A DNA stretch of 64,000 nucleotides from Brachyhypopomus gauderio (GCF_052324685.1 NW_027506913.1:372001-436000); one strand, 5' to 3'; counted from the first letter of the stretch, positions 11,435 to 21,324 are shown. Notes: a model not told the origin generated them from the sequence alone. Translations and numbers: made by a program.

Positions 11435-14400
11435 ATGAATGAAATATTCTCATTGAAGAAGGAGAGTACTAATTTAGTTTTTCCAATAATCACTGTGTGT
11501 AAACCTAGAACCAGCACTTTTCAAAAACACAAAAAGCAAGATCATTTTAACAATTTTATCAATACAAACAACTTAAATTACGTAGAGCTTTCTCCACTCC
11601 CATTGTGTCCCCTTACTAAATCCTCAATAGTCCCTTTTATTGATCTTAACAGTTTTAAACATAGAAAGGGTCTTGGAATTCTCCACTTAAATATAAGAAG
11701 CCTTCTTCAGAAAAATAAAATGGATCAATTGAAAATTTTTATTGCTCAGGCTGATCCTGATATTTTAATCCTAACAGAAACCTGGCTCAGGCAAACTGTA
11801 AGTGACACAGAAGTAGCAATACAAAACTTCACTTTATACAGAATAGACAGAAAATCAAGGGGAGGTGGAGTAGCCGTTTTTATGAAAAATAGCATTGAAG
11901 TGGAAGTTTTAAAGGCCATGTCTAAAGAAAAGTGTTTTGAGTTTTTAGCATTAAAGGTATCCCCGGGAAAAAATGACTCTTTTGTTTTAATAGGGATTTA
12001 CAGGCCTCCTTCTGCGCCATCCTCTGCAACAGATGATTTAGCAGAGCTTTTATCGCACTATACAACCTCTGAAATGCTGGTCCTAGGGGATTTTAATCTG
12101 AACTGGTTCTCTAATGCATCCGATCATTTAAAAGAAGTTTGTGGCAATCTTATCCTCTCACAGCTGATCACTGAGTCAACTCGTCCAAACCTAAAGGACC
12201 CTCTCAAATCTACTCTGATCGACTTAGCTTTTTCGAATAGAAAGGAAAAAATCACTGCCTCTGGAGTTTTTAAGCTTGGTTTCAGTGATCATTGCCCGAT
12301 CGGATGCATTAGAAACAGTTCAAAGATACAAACAGGCTCTCGGATGGTGGTTAGAAGATATTTTAAACATTTTAATGAACAGGCCTTTCTTTCTGACTTA
12401 GCAGTGAGCAATATCCACTCAACTTTCAACAGTTCAGATGTGGATGAAGCTCTGGAACATTTTAGAAATTCCTTCCTCTCAGTGGCAAATAAACATGCAC
12501 CCTACAAAAAACTGCGAATAAGAGATAGATGTAGTCCCTGGTTTACAGGTGAAATTTCCTCACTGCTACAGTCAAGAAACAAAGCCTGGCCTATTGCCAG
12601 ACGCACTGGAGAAAGTGAAAAATGGCTTACTTTTAGGAAACTGAGAAACAAATGCACTTTTGAAATCAGAAAAGCCAAATCAGAGTATTTTATCAGCCAA
12701 ATATCTATCTCCACAAACCCACGGGATTTTTGGAAAGCAGTTAATTCACTCAAGCATAACTCCAAACAAAATCCAACTAAAATTCTAGTTAATAATAACA
12801 TGATCTGTGACCAGCAAGAACTGTGTCAAGCTTTTAATGTACACTTTGTGGTAGCTGGTCAGACTTTTAGAAACATTGACATAAACCTGCCTGTGGAACA
12901 GCCTACTAAATTTCCTTCGGGATCAATAAAGTATGTATCTATCTATCTATCTACTGTCACTACTGTTGCTTCCCAGAATCACCATATCTTCACTCTCCAG
13001 ACCTGCTCCCCATACGTAATAGCTAAAGCCCTTTCTTCTATTAATCCCCGAAAAACAATAGGTGAGGACGGTCTGGACCCCTACCTACTGCGTCTGGCAA
13101 CCCCAGTTATTTTAGAGCATATTACATATATTTTTAATCTCTCTCTTTTATCTTGCAGAATTCCCATTATCTGGAAAACAGCACACGTTGTTCCTCTGCA
13201 TAAAGGTGGTGATGTGACAGATCTTAATAATTACAGACCAATCTCAAAACTGTCTTGTTTAGCTAAAATTTTAGAATCCCTAGTGAATAACCAGCTCAAG
13301 TCTTATCTATATGAAAACTCTGTCCTGTCCAGCTATCAATCCGGCTTCAGAGAAAAACACAGCACCATCTCTGCAACCACGCTGGTTTTAAATGATCTTT
13401 ACTTGGCCTTAGACAGAAAAAAGTACTGCGCTGCTATTTTTATTGATCTCACTAAAGCCTTTGATACTGTAGATCATGATTTACTACTAGCTTCCTTACA
13501 CAAGATTGGTTTTAGTAATGACGCAGCCCTGTGGGCCCAGGATTACCTTTCTGGCAGGAAGCAATGTGTGTCTCTCGGTAACCAAAAATCAGACCTACAG
13601 TCTATAACAAAAGGTGTCCCACAGGGCTCAATTTTGGGCCCAGTATTATTTAATATTTTTATTAATGATCTTGCCGCCTCTACCTTAGACTGCAAATTAC
13701 ACCTTTATGCAGATGATTCAATCTTATACTGCTTAGCAGATTCTGCAAACGCTGCACTAGAAAAACTTCAACATTCTTTTAACACCTTACAGATTGCTCT
13801 TTTTAAACTCAAGTTGATTTTAAATGCTAATAAAACTAAGTTTATGCTGTTTTTCAGATTTTCAAATAAGGTTTTAAATTTTAAAACTATTTCTACCCTG
13901 ACAGGATCCAGCATTGATCAAGTCAGTGAATATAAATACCTCGGCATCTGGCTGGATGAAAAACTTTCTTTTAAATCCCATATTAACAAACTCTCCATTA
14001 AATGCAGACAAAAGCTTGGATTCCTTTACAGAAATAAATCATGTCTGCCCATGCACGCTAGGAAAAGAATAGTGGAGGCAACCATACTGTCAGTCCTGGA
14101 TTATGGTGATGTAATTTATAGAAAAGCGTCCGCCAGCGCTCTTAAAACCCTAGATTCACTCTATCATTCTGCTCTGAGGTTTATTACTGGTGACCCGTAT
14201 AATACTCACCACTGCAGACTATACGATAGAGTTGGTTGGTCCTCTCTAGCTGCACGAAGAGAATCACATTGGCTAATTTTTATTTTTAAATCACTGTCTG
14301 GCCATCTGCCAGCTTATATATCTTCTCTGATTTCCATAAATAATAATAATTATCAGACTCGCTCCAGTGACTGGATCACCTGTCAGGTACCGAGAATTTT

Positions 14401-14554
14401 TAGTGAACTGGGAAAATCTGCTTTTAGCTACAGTGCACCAGCGAACTGGAATTCATTACAGGAAACGCTGAAGCTCAGCTCGCTGGGAACACTAAACCAT
14501 TTTAAACTTTTAGTTACTGATCACCATCAGAAAGCCTGTGAATGTTTTAAATGA
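11435..14554 (+). CDS. Non-LTR retrotransposon ORF2 (endonuclease + reverse transcriptase)
   Basis: A 1039-residue open frame. An apurinic-type endonuclease lies at about residues 80-300 (LHLNIRSL, TETWLR, GGGVAVFMK, IGIYRPP, LGDFNLNW, GFSDHCPI). A reverse transcriptase lies at about 560-820 (NNYRPISKLS, IDLTKAFDTVDHDLL, KGVPQGSILGP, LYADDSILY). Both enzymes look intact. The first seven residues (MNEIFSL) are encoded by the host Tc1 transposon, so the ATG is not the element's own: the LINE begins at about 11456 and is 5'-truncated with no ORF1. At about 12915-12953 an in-frame segment reads like the tail of another retroposon (GGGATCAATAAAGTATG then ATCT repeats). The clade is probably L2- or Jockey-like. 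Confidence 0.85.
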   Translation: MNEIFSLKKESTNLVFPIITVCKPRTSTFQKHKKQDHFNNFINTNNLNYVELSPLPLCPLTKSSIVPFIDLNSFKHRKGLGILHLNIRSLLQKNKMDQLKIFIAQADPDILILTETWLRQTVSDTEVAIQNFTLYRIDRKSRGGGVAVFMKNSIEVEVLKAMSKEKCFEFLALKVSPGKNDSFVLIGIYRPPSAPSSATDDLAELLSHYTTSEMLVLGDFNLNWFSNASDHLKEVCGNLILSQLITESTRPNLKDPLKSTLIDLAFSNRKEKITASGVFKLGFSDHCPIGCIRNSSKIQTGSRMVVRRYFKHFNEQAFLSDLAVSNIHSTFNSSDVDEALEHFRNSFLSVANKHAPYKKLRIRDRCSPWFTGEISSLLQSRNKAWPIARRTGESEKWLTFRKLRNKCTFEIRKAKSEYFISQISISTNPRDFWKAVNSLKHNSKQNPTKILVNNNMICDQQELCQAFNVHFVVAGQTFRNIDINLPVEQPTKFPSGSIKYVSIYLSTVTTVASQNHHIFTLQTCSPYVIAKALSSINPRKTIGEDGLDPYLLRLATPVILEHITYIFNLSLLSCRIPIIWKTAHVVPLHKGGDVTDLNNYRPISKLSCLAKILESLVNNQLKSYLYENSVLSSYQSGFREKHSTISATTLVLNDLYLALDRKKYCAAIFIDLTKAFDTVDHDLLLASLHKIGFSNDAALWAQDYLSGRKQCVSLGNQKSDLQSITKGVPQGSILGPVLFNIFINDLAASTLDCKLHLYADDSILYCLADSANAALEKLQHSFNTLQIALFKLKLILNANKTKFMLFFRFSNKVLNFKTISTLTGSSIDQVSEYKYLGIWLDEKLSFKSHINKLSIKCRQKLGFLYRNKSCLPMHARKRIVEATILSVLDYGDVIYRKASASALKTLDSLYHSALRFITGDPYNTHHCRLYDRVGWSSLAARRESHWLIFIFKSLSGHLPAYISSLISINNNNYQTRSSDWITCQVPRIFSELGKSAFSYSAPANWNSLQETLKLSSLGTLNHFKLLVTDHHQKACECFK

Positions 14555-14816
14555 GTACATGAGGGTTACCTCAATGTACTTCCGAGTTAAAATAAGGGTT
14601 AAATATATAAATAAATAAGTTTATTTTTATTTTTATTAAATTAAATGTTTTATGAATGCTTTTTAATTTATTTTATCTATTTCATATTAATCTATTTTGT
14701 TTTTATCATCTTAATTAATTGATTAAATTTGATGTTTTATTTGTATACTTGTCAATACTATGTCATTCCCTGTATCACATGCTCGGCTACATTGAAAATG
14801 AGGGTCACCCTCAATG

Positions 14817-15207
14817 TGTGACGCTGGGACAGAGGCAGCAGGAGGCAGAGGTGAAGTAGGCTCGGGTTTATTATCCATGATAAATATCAACAAAAAGACT
14901 CAGGCTCAAGGGCAAAAGGTAGCAACAGAAATAAGAACACCGAAGTAAGTCTCTCTTGAGTAGCAAGGGCAGAACTCTCCCTGGTAACGAGGCGCTGAGG
15001 CAGGAGAATGAGCAGCGCTGGAAGGATCGACCTGTGGGAATATAAAGGGACAACCTAATACGGAACAGGTGCTAGAACACAGGTGATTGGGAGCGTGGGA
15101 GTGTTCTGCGTTGTGAGGGTGTGCGTTGTGTGACGGAGGGCGTGGCGGTGCTTGTGCGGGTCGCTTGGGGTGCCCTCTGGTGGCGTCCCGGCTGACTCAC
15201 CGTGACA
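14817..15207 (-). repeat. 3' LTR of Gypsy element (family A)
   Basis: 391 bp, TGTGACGCTGGG...CACCGTGACA on the plus strand. It appears identical to the 5' LTR at 19372-19762. The purine tract lies just inside (15208-15221; minus-strand TTGGGGAGGGGTTC). The TSD CAATG lies at 14812-14816. Confidence 0.95.
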
Positions 15208-18200
15208 GAACCCCTCCCCAAGGATCCTGCCAGCCGATCTCTCCTCGGGCGCCCCGGGCCACGCGGAGCCGGAAGACCAGGGTGCTCCCGATGGAAGGAG
15301 GCGATCAAGGAAGGATCCAGCACCTGGGAGGCAGGGACCCACGACCTCTCCTCTGGTCCATAGCCCTCCCAATCGACCAGATACTGCAGTACACCGCCCC
15401 TGCGCCTGGAGTTCAGCAAGCGACTCACCCCATAGGCCTGCCCGTCTGGCAGCTGCAGCGGAGAAGGGGGACGTGGTGCTTCCTCCGTGCTCAACGGGCC
15501 CTCCCGGAACGGCTTTAATGCAGACACGTGGAATGTCCTCGAGATCCGGCGGTCCGCTGGCAGGTGTACCTGGTAAGTAACCGGATTTATCTGTCTGGAG
15601 ATGGTGTACGGACCTGTGTAACGGTCGGTCAGTTTTCCTCTTGGTCCCAGGCGGCCGTCGCTGGTAGCCACCCACACCTTGTCCCCGACTCGGTAAGCGG
15701 GCGCCTCGCTCCGTCGGCGGTCAGCTTTGGCCTTGAACCTCCTTACCGCTGCCTCCAGCTTGCGGTGAGTATCTGCCCAAACCCTCTCGCTTCGCTGGCA
15801 CCACTCCTCGACTATGGGTTGGTCTGAGGAGGCGGCGTTCCATGGGTAGAGAGGTGGTTGTCGGCCTAACACGCACTCAAACGGGGTTTTACCTGTGCTC
15901 GATTGGACCAGAGAGTTCTGTGCATATTCCGCCCAGGTGAGTAAGGAGCTCCATGTGTCCGGATACTCACTGCAGTAGGCTCTCAGGAATCGTCCCAGCT
16001 CCTGGTTTATACGCTCCACCTGCCCGTTGGCTTGTGGGTGGTATCCTGAGGTGAGGCTGACCGTTATGTTGAGCTTGGAGAGAAACTCTCTCCATACCTG
16101 AGATGTGAACTGAGGCCCTCGGTCGGAGACGATGTCCTCAGGTAACCCGAACTGCCTGAACACCTCCTTAAACAGGATCTCTGCTGTCTCCCAAGCCGTA
16201 GGCAGTCCTGGTAGAGGTATGAAACGCACCATCTTGGAGAAGCGGTCTACTACGGAAAGGATGGTGGTGTTTCCGTCCGAGTCAGGCAGATCTGTGACGA
16301 AATCAACCGCTATGTGAGTCCAGGGCTGAACCGGTATGGGTAAGGGAAGCAGCTTACCCGCGGGAGGCACACGGGGCACCTTGCTCCTGGCACAGTCCGG
16401 GCATGAGGCCACGTGCCGCAGGACGTCTCTGTGTAGTCCCGGCCACCAGTAACGAGCTCCCAGCACTTGTGACGTCTTGGTTGTGCCGGGGTGACCTGTG
16501 CCTAGCGAAGAATGCGCCCAACTGATGAGAGGAGTTCGCTGCGCAGGCGGGACAAACCTGCGGTGAGGAGGACACCGGGGGTGTGGGTTGGCCGCCGCGA
16601 TCGCTCGGTCGATCTCCCAGTCCAGCGCGCCTAGAAAACACTCCGTTGGAAGGACGGGCTCTTTTTCCGTTGACTCTCTGCTCTCCGGGAAAGAGCGAGA
16701 GAGAGCGTCAGCGCGTGTGTTCTTCTCACCGGGGCGGTACGTCACCTGAAAACGGAATCGGGAAAAGAACAGGGACCAGCGCGCCTGACGCGCATTCATA
16801 CGTTTCGTGGATTTTATATACTCGAGATTTTTGTGGTCAGTGATCACTGTGAACGGATGTTTCGCCCCCTCCAGCCAATGTCGCCATTCCTCGAAAGCCA
16901 GTTTCATGGCTAGTAATTCTCTGTCGCCGACTCCGTAATTTCGCTCTGCGGAGCTGAGTTTCCTGGAAAAGAAGGCGATAGGTTTGAGCGAGCAGTGTTT
17001 TCTGAAACGCTGGGATAGCACGGCCCCGACCCCTACATCGGACGCGTCTACCTCCACCACGAACGGGCGTTTCGGGTCGGGCTGGTGCAACATAGGTGCA
17101 GAAGTGAACGCCTGCTTGATCTCGTTAAACGCGTTCTCCGCCTCTGCAGTCCAGGTTATCCTCTTCGCCCCTCCACGCAGTAGGTCTGTGAGAGGCTTGG
17201 CTAACTGGCTATACGAGCGGATGAAACGCCTATAAAAGTTCGCGAAGCCCAAAAATCTTTGGAGCTCGCGCCGTGTGTGAGGACGGTTCCACCCCTTCAC
17301 CGCCTCCACCTTTCCCGGTTGCATATGCACGGAGCCTGACCTTATGATGTAACCAAGGAAGTTCACCTCTGAAAGATGGAACTCGCACTTCTCCAGCTTG
17401 CAGTATAGCCTACTGCGCAGGAGAGTGCTCAGGACTGCCCGCACATCCCGGACGTGTTGGTCCCGGGAAGGAGAATAGATGAGGATGTCATCAATGTAAG
17501 CGACGACACATCTATTCAGATATTCCCTCAAGACCTCGTTGATGTACGCCTGGAAAAACGACGGTGCCGACGCCAAACCGTAAGGTAAGACCCGGTACTG
17601 GTAATGACCAGTAGATGTACTGAACGCCGTTTTCCACTCATCCTCCTCACGGACCCGGATGAGGTTGTAGGCGCTGCGCAGATCCAGTTTGGTGAACACA
17701 CTCGCCTCCCGCAGCTGCTCCAGGGCCGAAGGCACCAGAGGCAGTGGGTACGAGTAGTTCACCAAGAGGGAATTGAGCCCCCGATAATCCACGCATGGCC
17801 TCAGACCACCGTCCTTCTTCTTCACGAAGAAGACACTGGCTGAGGCGGGCGAGGTGGAGGGAGTGATATAGCCCTGCGCCAGAGCCTCTTTAATGTATTG
17901 CTCCATCACCTGCTCCTCCTCTTGTGACAGGGGGTAGATCCTGCATTTGGGGGGAGTCGTGCCCTCTCTCAGGGTGATGGTGACGTCCCAGGGGCGGTGT
18001 GGTGGTAACTGTGCAGCTTTAGATGCGCTGAATACCTCCGCGAGGTCCCGGTACTGGCTTGGGATCGCTTGGGGATGAGTGACATTAGGGCTCTCTATAC
18101 TAGTGGTCAGCATGTTATAGGGCTTTCGGCGACCCGCACGTGAACGTTTGGACAGAGTGGACCAACGGAGAATGCGACCTGAGGACCATTTAATGAGGGG

Positions 18201-19433
18201 ATTGTGCAAACGAAGCCAGGGAAGACCTAATGTGACTGGGTGACGTAAATGTGGTAGAATGTAAAATGATATGTATTCGGTATGACCCTGTATGGTGAGA
18301 CGGAGGTAAGCAGTGCGGTACTGGATCACGCCCCCGCCCACAGGTCGTCCGTCCAGCGCCTGCACATGCCTCGGTTTCTCCAACTTCTTCAAGGGGACCC
18401 TTAGCCGCTCCGCCAGACTCTGCTCCATCACGTTCCCCGACGCTCCCGAGTCCACTAGGGCAAGAACCCCCACAGAACAGCCCCTGTAAGACAACCAGGC
18501 TTGGATGGTAAGTAAATTACCGGTCAAGGAGTTACTCACCCGAGCTCTGCCACCGCTCGGGCGAGCGGTCTCCTTGGTCGTGGTTGTCTCCCCGATCTGC
18601 ATGGGTTCGGGTCTCTGGTTCTCTTTGGGGCTCGCCGGGACCGGAGTGGTGTCGCCAACAGGACCGTGAGGAAGTCGGCTTGTCCTCTCCTGCAGCAGAC
18701 GGTCATAAGTGACCGCTAAACGCACCACCTGTGAAAAACTCGCCCCTTCCTGGCGACACGCGAGCTCTGCCCTTAGCTCGGGGCGTAAGCTCGCGACGAA
18801 CGCGTCAACGAGAGCCGCATCATTCCACCCGGTGTTGGCGGCCAAGGTCCGAAAGTCCAGGGCGTATTCCGCAGCGTGCCGTGTGCCCTGACGCATCCTA
18901 AGCAGGCTCTGTCCGCACGCGCTGCCCTGCCTCGGGTGGTGGAATACGTCTCTCAACTCGGAGATGAACGCGTCATAGTCCCTCAGCAGAGCTGATTCGG
19001 TTCGCATGAGCGCTGTTCCCCATTCCAGCGCTTTACCCGTGAGGCGGGATAAAACGTAAGCGATCTTTTTCTCAGGACTGAGAGAAGACCGATACGTAAA
19101 GTACAACCCGCATTGCATAAGGAATCCCTCGCACCTGTCTGGTTCCCCTCCGTAGGGCTCGGGAGGTGCGATGAGACCTCTATCCTCTCGTATAGGAGGA
19201 GATGCGCTGCTCGCCTGGGCAGAGAGAGACTGCAAGCAACTCGACATCATTTGCATCATGTTCTTAATCTCAGTGATCTCTTGTTGCTGTCTTCCGATGA
19301 CCCTACCTTGAGTGGCCAGTATCTCCAACGGAGACGGCGCTTCTGCTCCTGCTGTCGACGGCTGCTCATTCTGTGACGCTGGGACAGAGGCAGCAGGAGG
19401 CAGAGGTGAAGTAGGCTCGGGTTTATTATCCAT
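15072..19433 (-). CDS. Gag-Pol polyprotein of Ty3/Gypsy element (chromodomain type)
   Basis: A single frame of about 1453 codons from the ATG at 19433 (the frame is open to 19448). Domains in order: Gag capsid-like region (about residues 95-235), protease with DSGA (about 325), reverse transcriptase with YIDDILIY (about 640), RNase H (about 760-880), integrase with an HHCC zinc part and D,D35E core (IAVDFVTDLP, VSDRGPQFTS, GYHPQANGQVERINQ; about 980-1200), and a C-terminal chromodomain (YLVDWEGYGPEERSWVP, about 1370-1400). No CCHC zinc knuckle is visible between Gag and protease. Gag and Pol are fused in one frame. The start codon lies inside the 5' LTR, so the first about 20 codons are LTR-encoded. 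The chromodomain class usually targets integration to particular chromatin. Confidence 0.92.
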   Translation of the reverse strand: MDNKPEPTSPLPPAASVPASQNEQPSTAGAEAPSPLEILATQGRVIGRQQQEITEIKNMMQMMSSCLQSLSAQASSASPPIREDRGLIAPPEPYGGEPDRCEGFLMQCGLYFTYRSSLSPEKKIAYVLSRLTGKALEWGTALMRTESALLRDYDAFISELRDVFHHPRQGSACGQSLLRMRQGTRHAAEYALDFRTLAANTGWNDAALVDAFVASLRPELRAELACRQEGASFSQVVRLAVTYDRLLQERTSRLPHGPVGDTTPVPASPKENQRPEPMQIGETTTTKETARPSGGRARVSNSLTGNLLTIQAWLSYRGCSVGVLALVDSGASGNVMEQSLAERLRVPLKKLEKPRHVQALDGRPVGGGVIQYRTAYLRLTIQGHTEYISFYILPHLRHPVTLGLPWLRLHNPLIKWSSGRILRWSTLSKRSRAGRRKPYNMLTTSIESPNVTHPQAIPSQYRDLAEVFSASKAAQLPPHRPWDVTITLREGTTPPKCRIYPLSQEEEQVMEQYIKEALAQGYITPSTSPASASVFFVKKKDGGLRPCVDYRGLNSLLVNYSYPLPLVPSALEQLREASVFTKLDLRSAYNLIRVREEDEWKTAFSTSTGHYQYRVLPYGLASAPSFFQAYINEVLREYLNRCVVAYIDDILIYSPSRDQHVRDVRAVLSTLLRSRLYCKLEKCEFHLSEVNFLGYIIRSGSVHMQPGKVEAVKGWNRPHTRRELQRFLGFANFYRRFIRSYSQLAKPLTDLLRGGAKRITWTAEAENAFNEIKQAFTSAPMLHQPDPKRPFVVEVDASDVGVGAVLSQRFRKHCSLKPIAFFSRKLSSAERNYGVGDRELLAMKLAFEEWRHWLEGAKHPFTVITDHKNLEYIKSTKRMNARQARWSLFFSRFRFQVTYRPGEKNTRADALSRSFPESRESTEKEPVLPTECFLGALDWEIDRAIAAANPHPRCPPHRRFVPPAQRTPLISWAHSSLGTGHPGTTKTSQVLGARYWWPGLHRDVLRHVASCPDCARSKVPRVPPAGKLLPLPIPVQPWTHIAVDFVTDLPDSDGNTTILSVVDRFSKMVRFIPLPGLPTAWETAEILFKEVFRQFGLPEDIVSDRGPQFTSQVWREFLSKLNITVSLTSGYHPQANGQVERINQELGRFLRAYCSEYPDTWSSLLTWAEYAQNSLVQSSTGKTPFECVLGRQPPLYPWNAASSDQPIVEEWCQRSERVWADTHRKLEAAVRRFKAKADRRRSEAPAYRVGDKVWVATSDGRLGPRGKLTDRYTGPYTISRQINPVTYQVHLPADRRISRTFHVSALKPFREGPLSTEEAPRPPSPLQLPDGQAYGVSRLLNSRRRGGVLQYLVDWEGYGPEERSWVPASQVLDPSLIASFHREHPGLPAPRGPGRPRRDRLAGSLGRGSVTVSQPGRHQRAPQATRTSTATPSVTQRTPSQRRTLPRSQSPVF
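19361..19371 (-). promoter_or_regulatory. Putative self-primer binding site of family A
   Basis: The 11 nt immediately after the 5' LTR read GAATGAGCAGC on the element strand. The same plus-strand 11-mer occurs at 19561-19571 in the LTR in opposite orientation, so the transcript can pair with itself. A TATA-like box (AATATAAA, 19594-19601) lies about 25 nt upstream of that site, placing the RNA start there. No tRNA-type TGG start is seen. Confidence 0.75.
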
Positions 19434-19762
19434 GATAAATATCAACAAAAAGACTCAGGCTCAAGGGCAAAAGGTAGCAACAGAAATAAGAACACCGAAG
19501 TAAGTCTCTCTTGAGTAGCAAGGGCAGAACTCTCCCTGGTAACGAGGCGCTGAGGCAGGAGAATGAGCAGCGCTGGAAGGATCGACCTGTGGGAATATAA
19601 AGGGACAACCTAATACGGAACAGGTGCTAGAACACAGGTGATTGGGAGCGTGGGAGTGTTCTGCGTTGTGAGGGTGTGCGTTGTGTGACGGAGGGCGTGG
19701 CGGTGCTTGTGCGGGTCGCTTGGGGTGCCCTCTGGTGGCGTCCCGGCTGACTCACCGTGACA
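19372..19762 (-). repeat. 5' LTR of Gypsy element (family A)
   Basis: 391 bp with TGT...ACA termini. It contains the promoter (TATA-like box near 19594-19601), the putative RNA 5' end near 19571 and the first codons of the polyprotein. Confidence 0.95.
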
Positions 19763-19972
19763 CAATGTACCTTCGAGTCAAAATAAAGGTATGATGATGA
19801 TGACTTTGTTCTGTACAAAGTTGAATGTGCTGACAACAAAATTACACAAAAATCAATGGAAATCAAATTTAATAACCAATGGAGGCCTGGATTTGGAGCC
19901 ACACACAAAAAAAACACACTACAGGCTGATCCAACTTTGATGTAATGTCCTTAAAACAAGTCAAAATGAGGC

Positions 19973-20996
19973 TCAGTATTGTGTGTGGCCTCCACGTGCC
20001 TGTATGACCTCCCTACAACGCCTGGGCATGCTCCTGATGAGGTGGTGGCTGGTCTCATGAGGGATCTCCTCCCAGACCTGGACTAAAGCATCCGCCAACA
20101 ACTGGACAGTCTGTGGTGCAACGACGTTGGTGGATGGAGCGAGACATGATGTCCCAGATGTGCTCAATCGGATTCAGGTCTGGGGAACGGGCGGGCCAGT
20201 CCATAGCTTCAATGCCTTCATCTTGCAGGAACTGCTGACACACTCCAGCCACATGAGGTCTAGCATTGTCCTGCATTAGGAGGAACCCAGGGCCAACCGC
20301 ACCAGCATATGGTCTCACAAGGGGTCTGAGGATCTCATCTCGGTACATAATGGCAGTCAGGCTACCTCTGGTGAGCACATGGAGGGCTGTGCGGCCTTCC
20401 AAAGAAATGCCACCCTACACCATTACTGACCCACTGCCAAACCGGTCATGCTGAAGGATGTTGCAGGCAGCAGATCGCTCTCCACGGCGTCTCCAGACTC
20501 TGTCACGTCTGTCACATGTGCTCAGTGTGAACCTGCTTTCATCTGTGAAGAGCACAAGGCGCCAGTGGCGAATTTGCCAATCCTGGTGTTCTCTGGCAAA
20601 TGCCAAGCATCCTGCACGGTGTTGGGCTGTGAGCACAACCCCCACCTGTGGACGTCTGGCCCTCATACCATCCTCATGGAGACGGTTTCTAACCGTTTGT
20701 GCAGACACATGCACATTTGTGGCCTGCTGGAGGTCATTTTGCCGGGCTCTGGCAGTGCTCCTCCTGTTCCTTCTTGCACAAAGGCAGAAGTAGCGGTCCT
20801 GCTGCTGGTTTGTTGCCCTCCTACGGCCTCCTCCACGTCTCCTGGTGTACTGGCCTGTCTCCTGGTAGCGCCTCCAGCCTCTGGACATTACGCTGACAGA
20901 CACAGCAAACCTTCTTGCCACAGCTCGCATTGATGTGCCATCCTGGATGAGCTGCATTACCTGAGCCACTTGTGTGGGTTGTAGAGTCCGTCTCAT
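19973..20996 (-). pseudogene. Tc1-type transposase, broken
   Basis: The transposase starts at MRRTLQPTQ (about 20996) with a helix-turn-helix ([14 protein letters not shown]), continues through LFTDESRF (first catalytic Asp) and LLMQDNARPHVA (second Asp), and reaches ARSPDLNPIEHIWD (catalytic Glu). A TAG stop replaces the usual Trp in the MVWGG block near 20415, and a small deletion near 20130 shifts the frame before the C-terminal tail. It is non-functional. Confidence 0.88.
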
Positions 20997-21215
20997 GCTA
21001 CCACGAGTGTGAAAGGACCACCAACATTCAAAAGTGACCAAAACATCAGCCAGAAAGCATAGGTACTGAGAAGTGGTCTGTGGTCCCCACCTGCAGAACC
21101 ACTCCTTTATAGGGGGGGTCTTGCTAATTGCCTCTCATTTCTACCTGTTGTCTTTTCCATTTGCCCAACAGCAGGTGAAATTGATTCACAATCAGTGTTG
21201 CTTCCTAACTGAACA

Positions 21216-21324
21216 GGGGTGGGTTTCCCGAAACGTTCGTAGCGCTAAGTACTTCGTAACCTCGTATAAAACGTACGAGGTTAAGAAGTACTTAGCGCTA
21301 CGAACGTTTCGGGAAACCCACCCC
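21216..21324. mobile_element. Palindromic miniature element (109 bp)
   Basis: An almost perfect palindrome: GGGGTGGGTTTCCCGAAACG at the left mirrors CGTTTCGGGAAACCCACCCC at the right, with only a short centre. It interrupts the Tc1 transposon, whose text reads on across it. A 106-bp relative is at 59204-59309. It could extrude as a cruciform or fold as a long hairpin RNA. Confidence 0.85.

Larger units (their letters stand above)
14817..19762 (-). mobile_element. Ty3/Gypsy LTR retrotransposon, family A, structurally intact
   Basis: Two 391-bp LTRs that look identical flank one long open frame. A perfect 5-bp TSD (CAATG at 14812-14816 and 19763-19767) frames 4946 bp. It lies inside a LINE 3' tail, itself inside a Tc1 transposon, so it is the youngest layer. 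Identical LTRs and an unbroken frame suggest recent insertion and possible activity. Confidence 0.95.
11456..19801 (+). mobile_element. Non-LTR retrotransposon, split by a Gypsy insertion
   Basis: The element covers 11456-14816 and resumes at 19763-19801, where the 3' end reads AATGTACCTTCGAGTCAAAA, AATAAAGG and then short ATG repeats. The intervening 14817-19762 is a later Gypsy insertion. Tc1 text continues right after 19801 (CTTTGTTCTGTACAAAG). The 3' UTR is AT-rich and has no other gene. Confidence 0.85.

Noticed and set aside
12502-12801. 99-codon minus-strand frame
   Set aside because: Antisense shadow of the LINE ORF2.
15072-19433. A chromodomain and integrase gene that could be a domesticated host gene
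   Set aside because: Apparently identical LTRs, a purine tract and a 5-bp TSD show that it is an ordinary recent retrotransposon copy.
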